64,000 bases of DNA from the NCBI RefSeq assembly GCF_001641265.1, contig NW_020167531.1:248001-312000 (forward strand), in the 5' to 3' direction. Shown here piece after piece: positions 1-10,352 of the stretch. The translations under genes were made by a program, and so were the position numbers. The DNA is from Pseudogymnoascus destructans. Its lineage: Eukaryota; Ascomycota; Leotiomycetes; Thelebolales; Thelebolaceae. Below the pieces are notes generated by a model. The model saw only the letters and a list, made by a program, of their open reading frames with translations, did no database searches and was not told where the DNA came from. Each line of letters starts with the position of its first letter. Positions within the stretch are counted from its first letter, which is position 1.

Positions 1-1189
1 CTCTCCGTAGCTGCGCGTCCTTACTCCCCTCATCCCTCTTCCTTGCCGCCTCGGCCGCCTTCTCCCTAGCAAACGCAGCTTTATCCTTGTCCTCCCTCCT
101 CGCCCTCCGTTCCCTAGCCTCTCTTCCCCTCTCTAACCGCTCTCTTTCCTCACGCTCCTTCTCTCTCTTCTCTCTCTTCTCTCTCTCTGCCTTTTCCTTC
201 GCAATAAGGTTCTTATTCTTCTTCTCCCATGCCTTTCGCGCTTCTTCCTCCTTTAGAGCTCGTTTTTTACGCTCTTGCTCACCCTTCGTAGCTGCATCGC
301 GGCGAGCTGCTGCGTCGGCTGCTGCGCTCCTGCTTGCCCTTCCGGCGTCGAATCCACGGGATGGGGCACTGCTGCCGAGGGTGTGGCTGCTCCCTGCGGC
401 AGCGTCGAAGCCACGTGCCGCAACACCGGTGCGGACGCGTGTTGCAGTACCAAGAGCAGCGGGTTTAGTGCTAGACGCAAAACTTGACATAGAAGGGGAG
501 CGCATGGGGATGGGGGCCCTGTTCATCGCCGCTTTGGCAATAGCTTCCTGTGCCGGCGTCCGCGGCGGTCTCGCAGTCGCGGCACCACCCCCTCCACGCG
601 CCCTAGTGCACCTTCCTCTTGCGGTGCCGGTGGTCCGTTTCCCACCGGCTGCCTTCGCATGCAGGGCCATAGCCTCGATTCTGCGAGACCAAGGAAGTTT
701 CGAAATGTCCAGTTTCTGTTTCCCCCGGACATCTTTCCCCTTTCCAGTAGAGGAGCGGCGGATGAGGAAGGGGAGTCCGTCGAGCTGGGAGGTGTTGATT
801 AGGTCGGGATCGTGGTCGGGGTAGAATTGGATGTAGTTCCCGCGACCGGTGCTTTGGTCGCCTTGGGGTTGGTCTTGTTGGAAGGGGGGGAGGCCGCCGT
901 AGTCTCCTATGCTGTCGCCTCCTCTATCTCCTCCGCCACTACCACCGCTAGTGCCTGGTGGTCCGTCCCAGCCATCGTTGTAGCCTCCTTGTGGGGGGTT
1001 GGAGGGGGGATAGGAGGGGGTTTGGGAGGGAGGGTAAGACGGAGGGTAGGATGGAGGATAAGACGGGGGGTAAGGAGAGGGATATCCTGCTGTGACGAAG
1101 GGGGGGTAGGAGGAGTCGAAGAAGTCCGAGAAATTGAAGCCTGGGAACCAGGAGTCGAAGGATGACCAGAAGTCAGGGTAGTATGACAT
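1..1189 (-). CDS. Hypothetical low-complexity protein, 3' end outside the window
   Basis: One frame stays open on the minus strand from an ATG at 1189 to the left edge (396 codons, no stop). The first ~25 residues are rich in Tyr, Phe and Trp (MSYYPDFWSSF...). Then come Tyr-Pro-Pro-Ser repeats, a Gly/Ser stretch, a basic Ala/Arg-rich middle, and from about residue 300 an almost pure Lys/Glu/Arg segment that should form a long charged helix or coiled coil. There is no signal peptide, membrane segment or recognised domain. No function is assigned. The start is the first ATG after the preceding intergenic DNA and fits the composition that follows. The opposite strand is also open here, but its composition (Ser/Leu/Phe/Arg) is only the shadow of the charged helix. 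Confidence 0.6.
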   Translation of the reverse strand, partial: MSYYPDFWSSFDSWFPGFNFSDFFDSSYPPFVTAGYPSPYPPSYPPSYPPSYPPSQTPSYPPSNPPQGGYNDGWDGPPGTSGGSGGGDRGGDSIGDYGGLPPFQQDQPQGDQSTGRGNYIQFYPDHDPDLINTSQLDGLPFLIRRSSTGKGKDVRGKQKLDISKLPWSRRIEAMALHAKAAGGKRTTGTARGRCTRARGGGGAATARPPRTPAQEAIAKAAMNRAPIPMRSPSMSSFASSTKPAALGTATRVRTGVAARGFDAAAGSSHTLGSSAPSRGFDAGRASRSAAADAAARRDAATKGEQERKKRALKEEEARKAWEKKNKNLIAKEKAEREKREKREKEREERERLERGREARERRARREDKDKAAFAREKAAEAARKRDEGSKDAQLRR

Positions 1190-1609
1190 CTTGTGGGTTG
1201 TGGTGTGCGTCGATGGTTGAATGATGGCGTGGGGGTTGTGTGTAAGAGATTTGCCAGATAAAGTATAGTGGGAGAGGAGAGGGCGGGCTATATGAGATGT
1301 TGGGTAGAGAAGTGATTGAATTGAGGGTGAGTGGTAATGGTTGCGGATTCGGAGATGGTGTTGTGAATAGAGGGACTGAGAAAGTCAGGTTGGACGAGCA
1401 GATGATTCTTATCATGATTGCACTTGCATATTCATTCAATATTGATAGTTCACCCACGCCCTCACTCAACTCGTGCGGCTACCAAAGGTAGTGTTTTTAT
1501 TTGATTGTATTCTTGCTATAAAACTCTTGCGATGACGATCCCTCTTTGATATCTAACGTCTGTCCTTACCCCCCAAGTGACAAACTATTTCTACTACACC
1601 AAAATCTCT
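1190..1609. other. Intergenic, no gene seen
   Basis: About 420 bases between the start of the partial minus-strand gene and the stop codon of glutamine synthetase, which lies on the same strand. It must hold the glutamine synthetase 3' end and the downstream gene's promoter. No further coding or RNA feature was recognised. Confidence 0.6.
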
Positions 1610-3054
1610 CTACTCCTCCGAATCGAGACCGCCAAACATGGTCTCCATCATTATACCCGTAATCTGATACGGGTCCGCGTTACTCGCGGGCCTCCTGTCC
1701 TCGAAGTATCCGAAACCCTTGCTACCGCATTCCCTGGGAATCCTGACCGACGCACCACGGTCCGCAACACCATACGAAAATGTGTCAATGCTGCCGGTCT
1801 CGTGACGGCCCGTCAGACGCAGCGTGTTGTCCTCGCCGTAGACGGCGATGTGCTCCTTATGGCGAAGCTCGAGCTTCTTGATCGCGGCCTCGATGAACTT
1901 CATGCCGCCGGGCTTGCGCATATCGGCGGACGAGAAGTTGGAGTGAAGACCGGCTCCGTTCCAGTCACCGGGGATGGGCTTGGGGTGGAAAGAGATCTTG
2001 GCGCCGAACTCCTCCGCGATGCGGTGCAGGAGGAAACGGGCAATCCAGAGGTGGTCACCCACTGCGTTTCGTTAGTTTTGATTATGATGCAATGGATGGA
2101 CGTTAGGACTTACTCTCAATTCCGTCGCACGGGCCGACCTGGAACTCCCACTGGGCGGGCATGACCTCAGCGTTGGTGCCGGAGATCTTGACGCCGGCAT
2201 TGAGGCAGGCCTTGTAATGCGCCTCGACGATGTCACGGCAGAAGACCTTGCCAGTACCGACACCACAGTAATACGGGCCCTGGGGTCCAGGGTAGCCGTT
2301 CACGGGCCATCCGTAAGGACGATCCGACATGTCGAGGAGGGTGTACTCCTGCTCAAGACCGAACCACGGCTCCTGGGCCTTGTGGGTCTCCATCAGCTTC
2401 GCCGCCTCGTGGCGGTGGTTGTACTTGTTTGGGGTTCCATCAGGGTCCCAGCACTCGCACAGAACGAGGATGTTGGGGTCGCCGCGCATTGGGTCGGGGA
2501 AAATGGCGACGGGGCGGAGGTAGATGTCGGAGTCGCCACCGGGGGCCTGACCCGTCGACGAGCCGTCAAAGTTCCATTCTGGGAGGTCGGCGAGATTGAT
2601 CTTTCCGTCGTCGGGGACCTTGAGGATTGTCTGTGTGTGATGCGTTAGGAAAAGTCTCGGTGGTGGGGGTGGGGCAAATGGGGGGAAGCGACTCACCTTC
2701 GATTTCGAGCGCACGCCACCGAAAGAATCGATCCAGATGTACTCGGCCATCGCCGTGCCCTTCTGGTCGAGGCTCATGTACTTGAGCAACTATAATGGCG
2801 GTTTGTCAGTAAACCATATTTATTTCATATTTATGTCCTATCTATTTCGTGGGGTTGCGGAATCGGTGGTCGGGCGGGGTCGGGGCGAAGGCCGTGGTCG
2901 CAACAAGCAGGTAAAACTCACATTTGCCGTATATGACACCGTTGATGATGTGTTCGCCTGGGAGTCATGGTCAGTCAAAATCCTGAAAAGAGAGATAATA
3001 TAGAGGGTGCACTGAGCGCATTGGGAGTCTATCGTGCCGGGTCAAACTCACCAT
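1610..3054 (-). CDS. glnA: Glutamine synthetase (five exons, 366 aa)
   Basis: Makes glutamine from glutamate, ammonia and ATP in the cytosol; the main ammonium-assimilating enzyme. Exons (minus strand): 3054-3052, 2957-2922, 2789-2697, 2630-2114, 2061-1610; all junctions are GT..AG and keep frame. Visible family motifs: the beta-grasp segment LPEWNFDGSSTGQAPG (near residue 55), the EYTLLD block, the substrate block GTNAEVMPAQWEFQVG, the ATP loop KPIPGDWNGAGLHSNFS, and the C-terminal RIPRECGSKGFGYFEDRRP segment. The length is close to other fungal class II enzymes (about 355-360). The first coding exon is only the ATG: the intron donor follows it directly and the second coding exon adds ANTSSTVSYTAN. 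The spliced N-terminus leads straight into the conserved LLKYMSLDQKG, which supports this start. Confidence 0.96.
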
Positions 3055-3309
3055 GACTGCGGTTGTGTGTGAAGAAACGGAAAACGCGTGTGTGGGGGGC
3101 GACAAAAAAGTCTTTGGGTGTAAGCTGGAGGAGTCAAACCGGTGGCTTGAAGAGTGTCGACTGTGCCGACAAAGAGGTTGATTTAGTGTATTAAGAGTAT
3201 AGAAGTCAAGGATAGGAGCAAGAGTCGGAGCTGAGGGGAGATTTCGGTAGTAAATCGGATTGGTGGTGACAGGTAGAGAGGAAAGAATTGAAGGGAATGA
3301 ATCATCTTT

Positions 3310-3437
3310 AAGTGGGAAGTGGGAAGTGGGATGTTGGGATGTGGGATGTGGGATGTGGGATGTGGGATGTGGGATGGGGATAGTGGGATGGGGATAGTGG
3401 GATGGGGATAGTGGGTGGGATAGTGGGTGGGATGAGG
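3310..3437. repeat. GTGGGAT-type minisatellite
   Basis: A run of 7-bp GTGGGAT units (five or more consecutive copies around 3338-3377) changes into a 14-bp GGATAGTGGGATGG pattern and then a shorter GGGATAGTGGGT pattern. The unit drifts along the array, so this is a composite tandem repeat. Confidence 0.85.
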
Positions 3438-3450
3438 GAAATACTGGGTG

Positions 3451-3604
3451 AGTGTAGTGGGAGTGTAGTGGGAGTGTAGTGGGAGTGTAGTGGGAGTGTA
3501 GTGGGAGTGTAGTGGGAGTGTAGTGGGAGTGTAGTGGGAGTGTAGTGGGAGTGTAGTGGGAGTGTAGTGGGAGTGTAGTGGGAGTGTAGTGGGAGTGTAG
3601 TGGC
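3451..3604. repeat. 11-bp minisatellite, 14 copies
   Basis: The unit AGTGTAGTGGG repeats 14 times head to tail without a gap. Thirteen copies are identical; the last ends in C instead of G. Such homogeneity implies recent expansion or ongoing homogenisation. Confidence 0.95.
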
Positions 3605-3750
3605 AGTGTACTGGTAGTACTAGGAGTAGTGGTGGTGTACTTGCCATGGTACGGGGAGTGGTACCAGGAGTGGTACGGCGGGAATACCGTGGTACGTACC
3701 TAGCGAAGAGGGAATTGCTGTTTCGTCTGGGACAGTAATAGACACGGTAC

Positions 3751-3808
3751 AAATAGAGACAAATAGAGACAAATAGAGACAAATAGAGACAAATAGAGAC
3801 AAATAGAC
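3751..3808. repeat. 10-bp tandem repeat
   Basis: AAATAGAGAC occurs five times perfectly in tandem (3751-3800), followed by a partial sixth copy. Confidence 0.95.
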
Positions 3809-4609
3809 AAAATGTGTATCTGAGGCGTATCTGAGGCGTATCGCACTCCGTATGAGAGTACTTCACTAAACTACACTACAAAGAAAACGCCCCGCCGCCA
3901 CGGGCTTATCGAGCCAATCACGGTCTCCCCACAAACTAAATCGCCCAACTAACCTAATCTCTACCTAAGGTACGGACTCCGGACTCCGGACCCTCTGCCC
4001 TATCAGAGAAGTGTATCACGTGACACTCCACGGTTTGCTTGGAGCAGTCGTTGTCGGGGAATTCTAGTTTGCTACGGAGTAGATTCCTCGTATATATATC
4101 GTATAACCTTACCTTACACATATAAAAACCCTCTTTTGAACCTTCCAGCCCAATACATCTTGCTGCCTCGCCGGATTTGATTTTCTTCATCTCTTTCTCT
4201 CACCGCATCCACTTCAATCTGGCCCATTCCAGCCCAATAGGACCGTGTCCCCTGGCACCTCAATACCAGCCCAAACCAATCCGAATGAGTCGATAGTAAT
4301 CTCAACGACCTGCAGTCCCGCCAGGCTAAGGCTAGAAGGTACGTCTATCTATGTAGCCTCATCAACTCCCTCGTCCCTCGTCACTCGTCAGCCAGCCTCC
4401 TTCCCCAGAGTCGCTCCCCCCAGAACCCCCCACTTACTACTTATCACTTATCAGAACCAATGACACCCCCACTACCCCTTTCGTCGATCTGACAGCCACA
4501 AATCCCTGATCAAAGAACTCAACCTCACCCCCCGCAGTCTTCGGATCGTCGCCTGAGCTCTACCATTGACCTCGCTACAAATGCTATATCTGCGTCTAGC
4601 CCGCCGCGC

Positions 4610-4684
4610 GACGGATGGCCGCGAGACGGATGGCCGCGAGACGGATGGCCGCGAGACGGATGGCCGCGAGACGGATGGCCGCGA
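4610..4684. repeat. 15-bp minisatellite, 5 copies
   Basis: Five perfect copies of GACGGATGGCCGCGA. The unit is a multiple of three, so it leaves frames open on both strands, but no flanking coding sequence supports a gene. Confidence 0.95.
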
Positions 4685-4861
4685 TGAAGGCTTTGGCTTT
4701 GGAGCATGGGTGGTTTTCGAACGCCGGAAGGTGAGAAAGGGGTATTATAAAATCACTGCTTGAATTATACAAAGCCTAACCTATCTATAACCCATATACC
4801 ACATCACATCCGCCAAAGCTAATGACATCCGCCAAAGCTAATGGTACATCTCATCATAACC

Positions 4862-7800
4862 CTACAACCTTCTCGAATCCAACCGCTGCACCAGATCCAC
4901 ATACATGTCGCGCAACAACTCAAACATCCCCGCCAACCTGACAATCTCCTCGTCGGCTAGGTGTGCAGGATATCTGCGAGATGAAGGGCCCAGATGAGCT
5001 GACTGTAAAGCCGTCGCTTGCGTGACGCGTGCCGGATTTTGCGTGGTAGTTGGAGGCGTAGGTTCGTGGCTGCTGCCGGATTCCTGCTGTCCGGCTGCTT
5101 GGTCAGGTGGTGTCGGGAAGCGGAATCTTGCAGGTCGGCCGTCGGGGTAGAAATAGTTGCTCTCTGGGATTTCAGGTAAGGTGGAGATGGGTTGGTGGGT
5201 TGCCTGGCGGTCGCTGTGGGGGTATGAGTTTTGAGGATGCGGCGGGATAAAGGGGGTGTTGTAGTGCGTGAATTGGGGGTGGGGTGCTGGGGAGGGTGTT
5301 GGTAATGGATGCTTGGGAATTCGTGGGGTGGGAAAAATTGAATCGTGGTGATGGTAGGTTGTCCTGGAAAGTGGAAGGGTGAGGCGAGAGGATGGGGGGG
5401 GTAGAATGTAGGGAGATGATGAGGCCCTTGAAGTGGATGAAACCCGTGAGCAAGCCTATCAGTATAGGCTTGCCGCTGTCCTCTTCTTGTAGCATTTCTT
5501 CTTGCAGTAATTTCTCCTGTAATATTTCTTCCCCCAGTATTTCTTCCCCCAGTATTTCTTCCTGCGGTGTTTCTTTCTGCAGTGTTTTCTCTTGCAGTTT
5601 CTTCACCTACGGTTGCAGAGCTGTTGCCGTCATTCTCGACATTTTCGCATTGATTGGAATGTGCATGAGAGCCATTCCGAGAACTCTCGGGTATAGCAGG
5701 CTCAAGTGGCTCACCCAGCCCACGGGCTGGAGCTGGATGATCCTTCACCTGCTGTCCGTCGCCGTCACCACGCTGCTTTTTCGGTGTATTCCCGCTGGGA
5801 GAACCCAAAGGCTTCGGCGCTGACGACGCCCCGTTGGGAGGAGCTGCATCTTCTGGCACCTTGGAGCTTGAAGCTTGGTTTACAAGATTATCTTCCAAGC
5901 TTCCTCTCACCTCACCAACCCACCCACCGTGGGATTCTGAGTGTGCCGTGCACGAATGGCTATACGGCGCATTTGGTGGCCCATTACAGAGAAACGCCTG
6001 GTACCGAGTGCTGAAGTAGCCACCACTCCAAGGCTCTGGGGTCGAGGCTTCTGGACTCGCGGGGCGGATGCCGGTACACTGCGGGGGATCCGCGTTGGTG
6101 TCAGCATCGGTAATGGGACGGTCCCGACAGGGGCAGCTTCCGAGGACGTAGTCGGGTTCTGGGTTCTCGATGCGGTGGGGCGGGCCGAGTGTTTGGACGT
6201 AGTCGGCTGGGGTTTCGTAGAATAGTGGGATGGAGCCGTGGCTTTCGGAGTCGGAGTGGTAGTGATTTCGAGGGGTAGCATCGCCATCTTCAACTACTTT
6301 TCCTTTGCCCTTGTCTTGTCTTGTTTTCGTTGGCGTGTCTGCTTCGCGTTCATCGTCGCTGTGGAGACCCCGAGCCGGAGCCCTTTCTTCTTCACCAGAT
6401 CCATTCCCCTTGTTCTTATCCGCACCTCCTCTCAAGCCAATGTTGTCAGCAACCACCTTACCACCATCATCCTCACTCCCTCTCCCATCACCCGCAGTGA
6501 TCTCAATCACCACCCCTCCCACAAGCACAACCTCCACCCTAGCAACCCTCTTCCACATAATCACTAGAGAACCCCTAATATCCCTCACCCGCACCGTAAA
6601 GCTATTCCCCTCCTCAGCGCCTCGCAAATCGACGCTGTAGTCCGCGACATCGATGTATCTCGATACAGCCTTTTTGGGATCATCGTGGATCACATCAAGA
6701 ATATACGGTTTTGTCTCACCAGGCCCAAGAATAAAATCCTGGTTAGCCGGTTGGGCGTTGAGCTGGGCTACTGCTTCTTCAGCATCTGATGCAGCCCCTA
6801 TCGTGCCCTCGTCGTCGCCGTCGTAGAAACCACTCGGTGAATCTCTTCCTATCTTACCCGCCTTGTTTAATTTGGCATCCTTCCCCTTCAAGTTGAGCTC
6901 CCATTTATCACCACCTTTGAACTCAATCACAGACCCCTTGACGCCTCCCCACCCGCGCCTGATCTCGTCACACCCGCCGTTGCTCCTGATCTCCCTCATT
7001 CCATAGCCTCCCCCCAGCAACCCAATCTCAGTCGTCACCTGTACTTCGGCCACATCATTAAACTGTGCACCGACTGTGCCCTGTGGCGTGAGAAGCTGTA
7101 TTACCGAGGGATCAGGAATGAATTCCAGGGAGCCTACCCTATAGCGTCGTCGGCCACGATAGGACACATCTCTAGCAGGCGGCTTTCGAATACATACTGG
7201 CTGCGGGGCCGGCAAGCGATGGATCTCCCTCCCCGGCCCAGGAGGCACAAACCTCACAACCTCATCGCTGCTGTGCTGACTCTCGCTCCTCCCTGGCGCT
7301 AAGGGAAACTTGACTTCACAACCAACGGGCACTACCTTATCCTCACCATCACCTCCCCTCCCATGAATATCCCTATTCTCGCCCTCGTAGCTGTTACGGA
7401 ACACAAAACTCCCCCGCTTCATAGGTGCCGCCTGCGAATTATGGAACGAAGGCACGAATGGCCCAGCTCGTCGAGGCCCCTCATCTCCTGTCGCTGTCCC
7501 AGAATCGCTGAAATATCCGTCATGGTGGGGATCTGAGTCGAGATCGCAGTACGCACAATCGCATGCCTTGCGTTTGCCCTTATTGTTTTCCTCAACTGCA
7601 CCGTTGTCGTTATTGCTGTGGTGCTCATGGTCAGGAGGTCCAATCCGTACACTCTCGCCCAAATCTTCGCTTCCGCGGTCGAGATAGGCCCGGCTGGCCC
7701 ATAGCGAACTGAGGGATCTGGCTTCGCTCCCCGATCCAACATCGCCGTCTGCGTAGAAATCCTCATCGGCTGGATTGCCTATCTCAAATCCACTTGAGTT

Positions 7801-8361
7801 CATAATCTCATCTAGCGATCCCATCACACCGTTCCTTTCCACATCGCCATGTGATTCTCCCACCCCAGTTTCAGGACGGAGACACAAAACCGGGCGTGGT
7901 GCCCCAGAATCATCTTTTGGCGGTCCAAAGATTTCCGGAAGTGGGATCGGAGAGCCGCTGTCATCAACGGGTTGTATAGCGAGCAGCCCAGGGTAGTTGC
8001 TTGCAACCGGGTATGAAGAGAACGGGTGCTGAGGGAAACTAGGGCCAGCGATAGGGGTACCCGGCGGCGTGTCCGCGCCGTCCAAGCCAAATATTCGGTC
8101 TGGGAGAGGTAGCGGAGGTCTTGGCGTAGGTGGGCGAGGCCATGGGGGGCTTGCTGAGCCCGGCATTGTGGCGATGGGCGTGGTGGGAGGGCTGGGTGGA
8201 GAGATTGCGGCTGGGGCGCCGGCTGCTGGGGTAGGCGTGGATGTTGAGGTAGAGAGGGGAAAGGTGATGATGGCGGAGGTTGTGGGTTGAGCTGCGGATG
8301 AGGAGTCGGTCTCATATCCTCCTACTGGAGGCTGTGACGGTGCAGGATTGTGAGAATCCAT
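4862..8361 (-). CDS. Large hypothetical, mostly disordered protein with a probable one-base shift near its end
   Basis: From ATG 8361 a single frame is open for over 1,100 codons. It starts with a Pro/Ser/Thr-rich region, has short acidic runs and an intronless middle with a few beta-rich blocks (for example TPQGTVGAQFNDVAEVQVTT near residue 430), then a His/Pro/Phe-rich tail. No catalytic domain was recognised. Between 5483 and 5602 the DNA is an array of eight 15-bp units coding five-residue Arg-Asn-Thr-type repeats. The annotated frame stops at 4957, but a one-base shift at the G-runs at 5275-5284 gives a better C-terminus: it keeps the aromatic/Pro/His composition and ends in a regular amphipathic helix (LADEEIVRLAGMFELLRDMY) before a stop at 4862. 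I therefore place the gene end at 4862. Function unknown. Confidence 0.6.
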
Positions 8362-8815
8362 TGTGCTGTTTAATGGATGAGGTCTTCAAGGTGGCGTGTG
8401 CAAAGGTGTTTTAAATTGATGGGTATCTTCAAAACCTTGCGATGATAGGTATGTTGAAGGCAATATAAAAAGTCGAAGTTAGGATGTAGAAAATATGATA
8501 ATGGACCAAGGCCACCAAGACCCAGGACCGAGACGAGAGGTGATATATGACATCTTTGACGTGGATGAATGGGTTGTCAGTGAATGGTTTCGTGAGATAA
8601 ACATACCACGCATGGTGAATGACGACTTACCTATGACTCCTCTAAAATAAAAGCAACAGACTAGAAGCATTTACTATTTTTTTGTTCGGTATATGGGGTG
8701 GCAGATGGATAAATAATGTAACGTATCTCACACGCGAGCGCATCACCCGGCCGAGCGCATCACAAACTCGCACCCCATAGGTATAAGAGCCTGCCAGCAC
8801 GCTAGGGCAAGAAAA
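8362..8815. promoter_or_regulatory. Upstream region of the large minus-strand gene
   Basis: About 450 bases between the ATG at 8361 and the edge of the transposon island. It must contain the promoter of the large gene. No specific site or other gene was recognised. Confidence 0.4.
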
Positions 8816-9233
8816 TCAATTAGAACTACTCGGAATCACATCTACTATACACGTGCGCGCATTATGTCCACTGTTGCCACATGTCCTACGGCGCCGTTCT
8901 CTTGTCTTAACCCTCCTCGCCCGGCCACCCCGCACCCGCATTTCCTCCATTACCTGCTGCTCAACGTCCTTTTGGCCTTGGATGTCTTGTCCCTCTTGTA
9001 CAGTAAGTGATTCTCCAAGCCTGACACGGGCTATTTTAGCCCTTCTCCGCTTGCTTAAAGTATGGTTTGCATCTTGGAGTTTTGCTACCTCACTTGTAAC
9101 GAGGACGACCGAGTGCATTAGATTCTGTGTACTCTTCCCTAATTGATTGCACGAAAAACTGATGTTGGTGAGCTGTTCTAATGGTTTCTAATGCGGCTTT
9201 TAATGAATTTAGACTGAGAAACTGTTAGAAGTA
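8816..9233 (-). pseudogene. Relic of a pogo/Fot1-type transposase C-terminus
   Basis: The minus strand encodes a basic segment with LSKRRRAKIARVRL and a degraded zinc knuckle (CGNSGHNARTC). It is recognisably the same protein end as the better preserved pogo transposase at 52422-52949, which has LSKRRRARKTRLQQ and CGKCGETGHNARTC. One knuckle cysteine is lost. DNA similarity to that element continues past the open frame to about 9233, with stops and indels. No terminal repeats were found around this copy. Confidence 0.75.
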
Positions 9234-9991
9234 TCCGTAAGTAGAACTTCTCACCTGCAGTCAGGCTGCAGTGATACATACGACCAACATTCCGGTCTAA
9301 GGCCCTCTTGGGGGCGTCCATTTTCGCATAGCTTTATTCTAAACGAACCGCTAGGGGAACTCTGAATATAGAAGGGCCTGCCCATTAGTATATGTAGCGT
9401 TATACCAGAAGAAGCCGCTTAAAGTCGAGTCTGTAGATAGGAGTCTCGCAGCAAGCTCCTGTGAGGAAAGCTCCTCCTAGAAATATACAGTCTAGCAATT
9501 CTCTAAATGTATCTCAAGATGCGTTACGGGCGGATATTCGCCATGTACAATAACCCATAATTTTAGATACTAATTCATTATTTCTCCGTAGGCCTAATAT
9601 ACCGCCCTTGGATATACTGGTCAATCTCATCTATAGACTTTACCACAAGGGTTGACCAGTTAGAGCCCTTATAGATATATTTGTGAATATACTTCACAGC
9701 CTGTACAGTACTGCATACTTCGACGTTCATATAGCAGCAATATTTCTAAAGCAGAAAGGGGTTGTATAGAACCACCTAACGTTGTTACGGACGACGTTCT
9801 AAGTCCGCAAACCTAGCCGTGGAACTGTAAACGTCCGCCCGTCATCCCAGTGCCTATATTTAGGGTAACCCTCGTCATTAATGATAGTAGAGGCTGTAAA
9901 CGACTTTGGGAACTGCTTTGAACAGCGTAGAGGTGAAGTAGGCGTTTTACAGGCCATACATGGTGCCTGTGGGTAGTCATCTCCACATGGC
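9224..9991 (-). pseudogene. Decayed Helitron helicase-like domain, first part
   Basis: Broken minus-strand frames show blocks typical of fungal Helitron proteins: from the right, CMACKTPTSPLRCSKQFPKS, then DEGYPKYRHWDDGRTFTVPR, and further left GRMYHCSLTAGEKFYLRILL. Several in-frame stops are CAG/CGA-to-TAG/TGA-like changes, as expected from RIP-type mutation. The reading continues across the hAT insertion into 13870-13980, where the preceding residues of the same domain are found. The left end abuts the pogo relic near 9225. Confidence 0.75.
9984..9991. repeat. 8-bp target site duplication of the hAT element
   Basis: CACATGGC lies directly before the left terminal inverted repeat and again at 13870-13877 directly after the right one. 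Removing the element and one copy rejoins a Helitron reading frame (MTHGPC followed by GDDYPQAPCMA), so the duplication is a true insertion footprint. Confidence 0.95.
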
Positions 9992-10352
9992 TAGGCTGCG
10001 CACTGGGTACTCACGAGTCGAGTAGTAGAATTTTTACTCACCCAGCTGAGTTACTCACTCATGTCCCGAGTATTGTTGAATGAGGATTACTCACTTGCTG
10101 AGTACCTAGTATGGGTCTTGGCAACTCAGTTATATCACGTGTTTGATTAGCCATTACTTATGTTAAAAACGGGGCGCGACTTCATTGATCAAGACGCCAT
10201 AACTCCATAACTCCATAACTCCATTCCCATATTGTTGATGTCCTATTCCACACTATAACCTTTGGCCTTTAGGTACCAGGTTACCAGAAGGTTGCCAGAA
10301 CTCAATTCCTGGGTGAGACACATTTCCATCGATTAAGCCCACAGCTCCATGA

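Larger units (their letters stand above)
3055..4861. other. Intergenic with minisatellites; no gene supported
   Basis: About 1.8 kb upstream of glutamine synthetase and downstream of the large minus-strand gene. It holds at least four tandem arrays (listed separately) and CT-rich DNA near the glutamine synthetase start. Open frames here run through the repeats and encode only repeat-derived peptides, so none is called. Confidence 0.6.

Noticed and set aside
87..824. 245-codon open frame on the plus strand
   Set aside because: It is the complement of the Lys/Glu/Arg and basic segments of the partial minus-strand gene; its Ser/Leu/Phe composition is a shadow.
3451..3604. Regular repeats as a CRISPR array
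   Set aside because: Units are directly adjacent with no spacers and the genome is fungal; this is a minisatellite.
3183..3866. 227-codon open frame on the minus strand
   Set aside because: It runs entirely through the minisatellites and encodes repeats such as HYTPTTLPLHS and SICLYLSLFV; no unique protein sequence.
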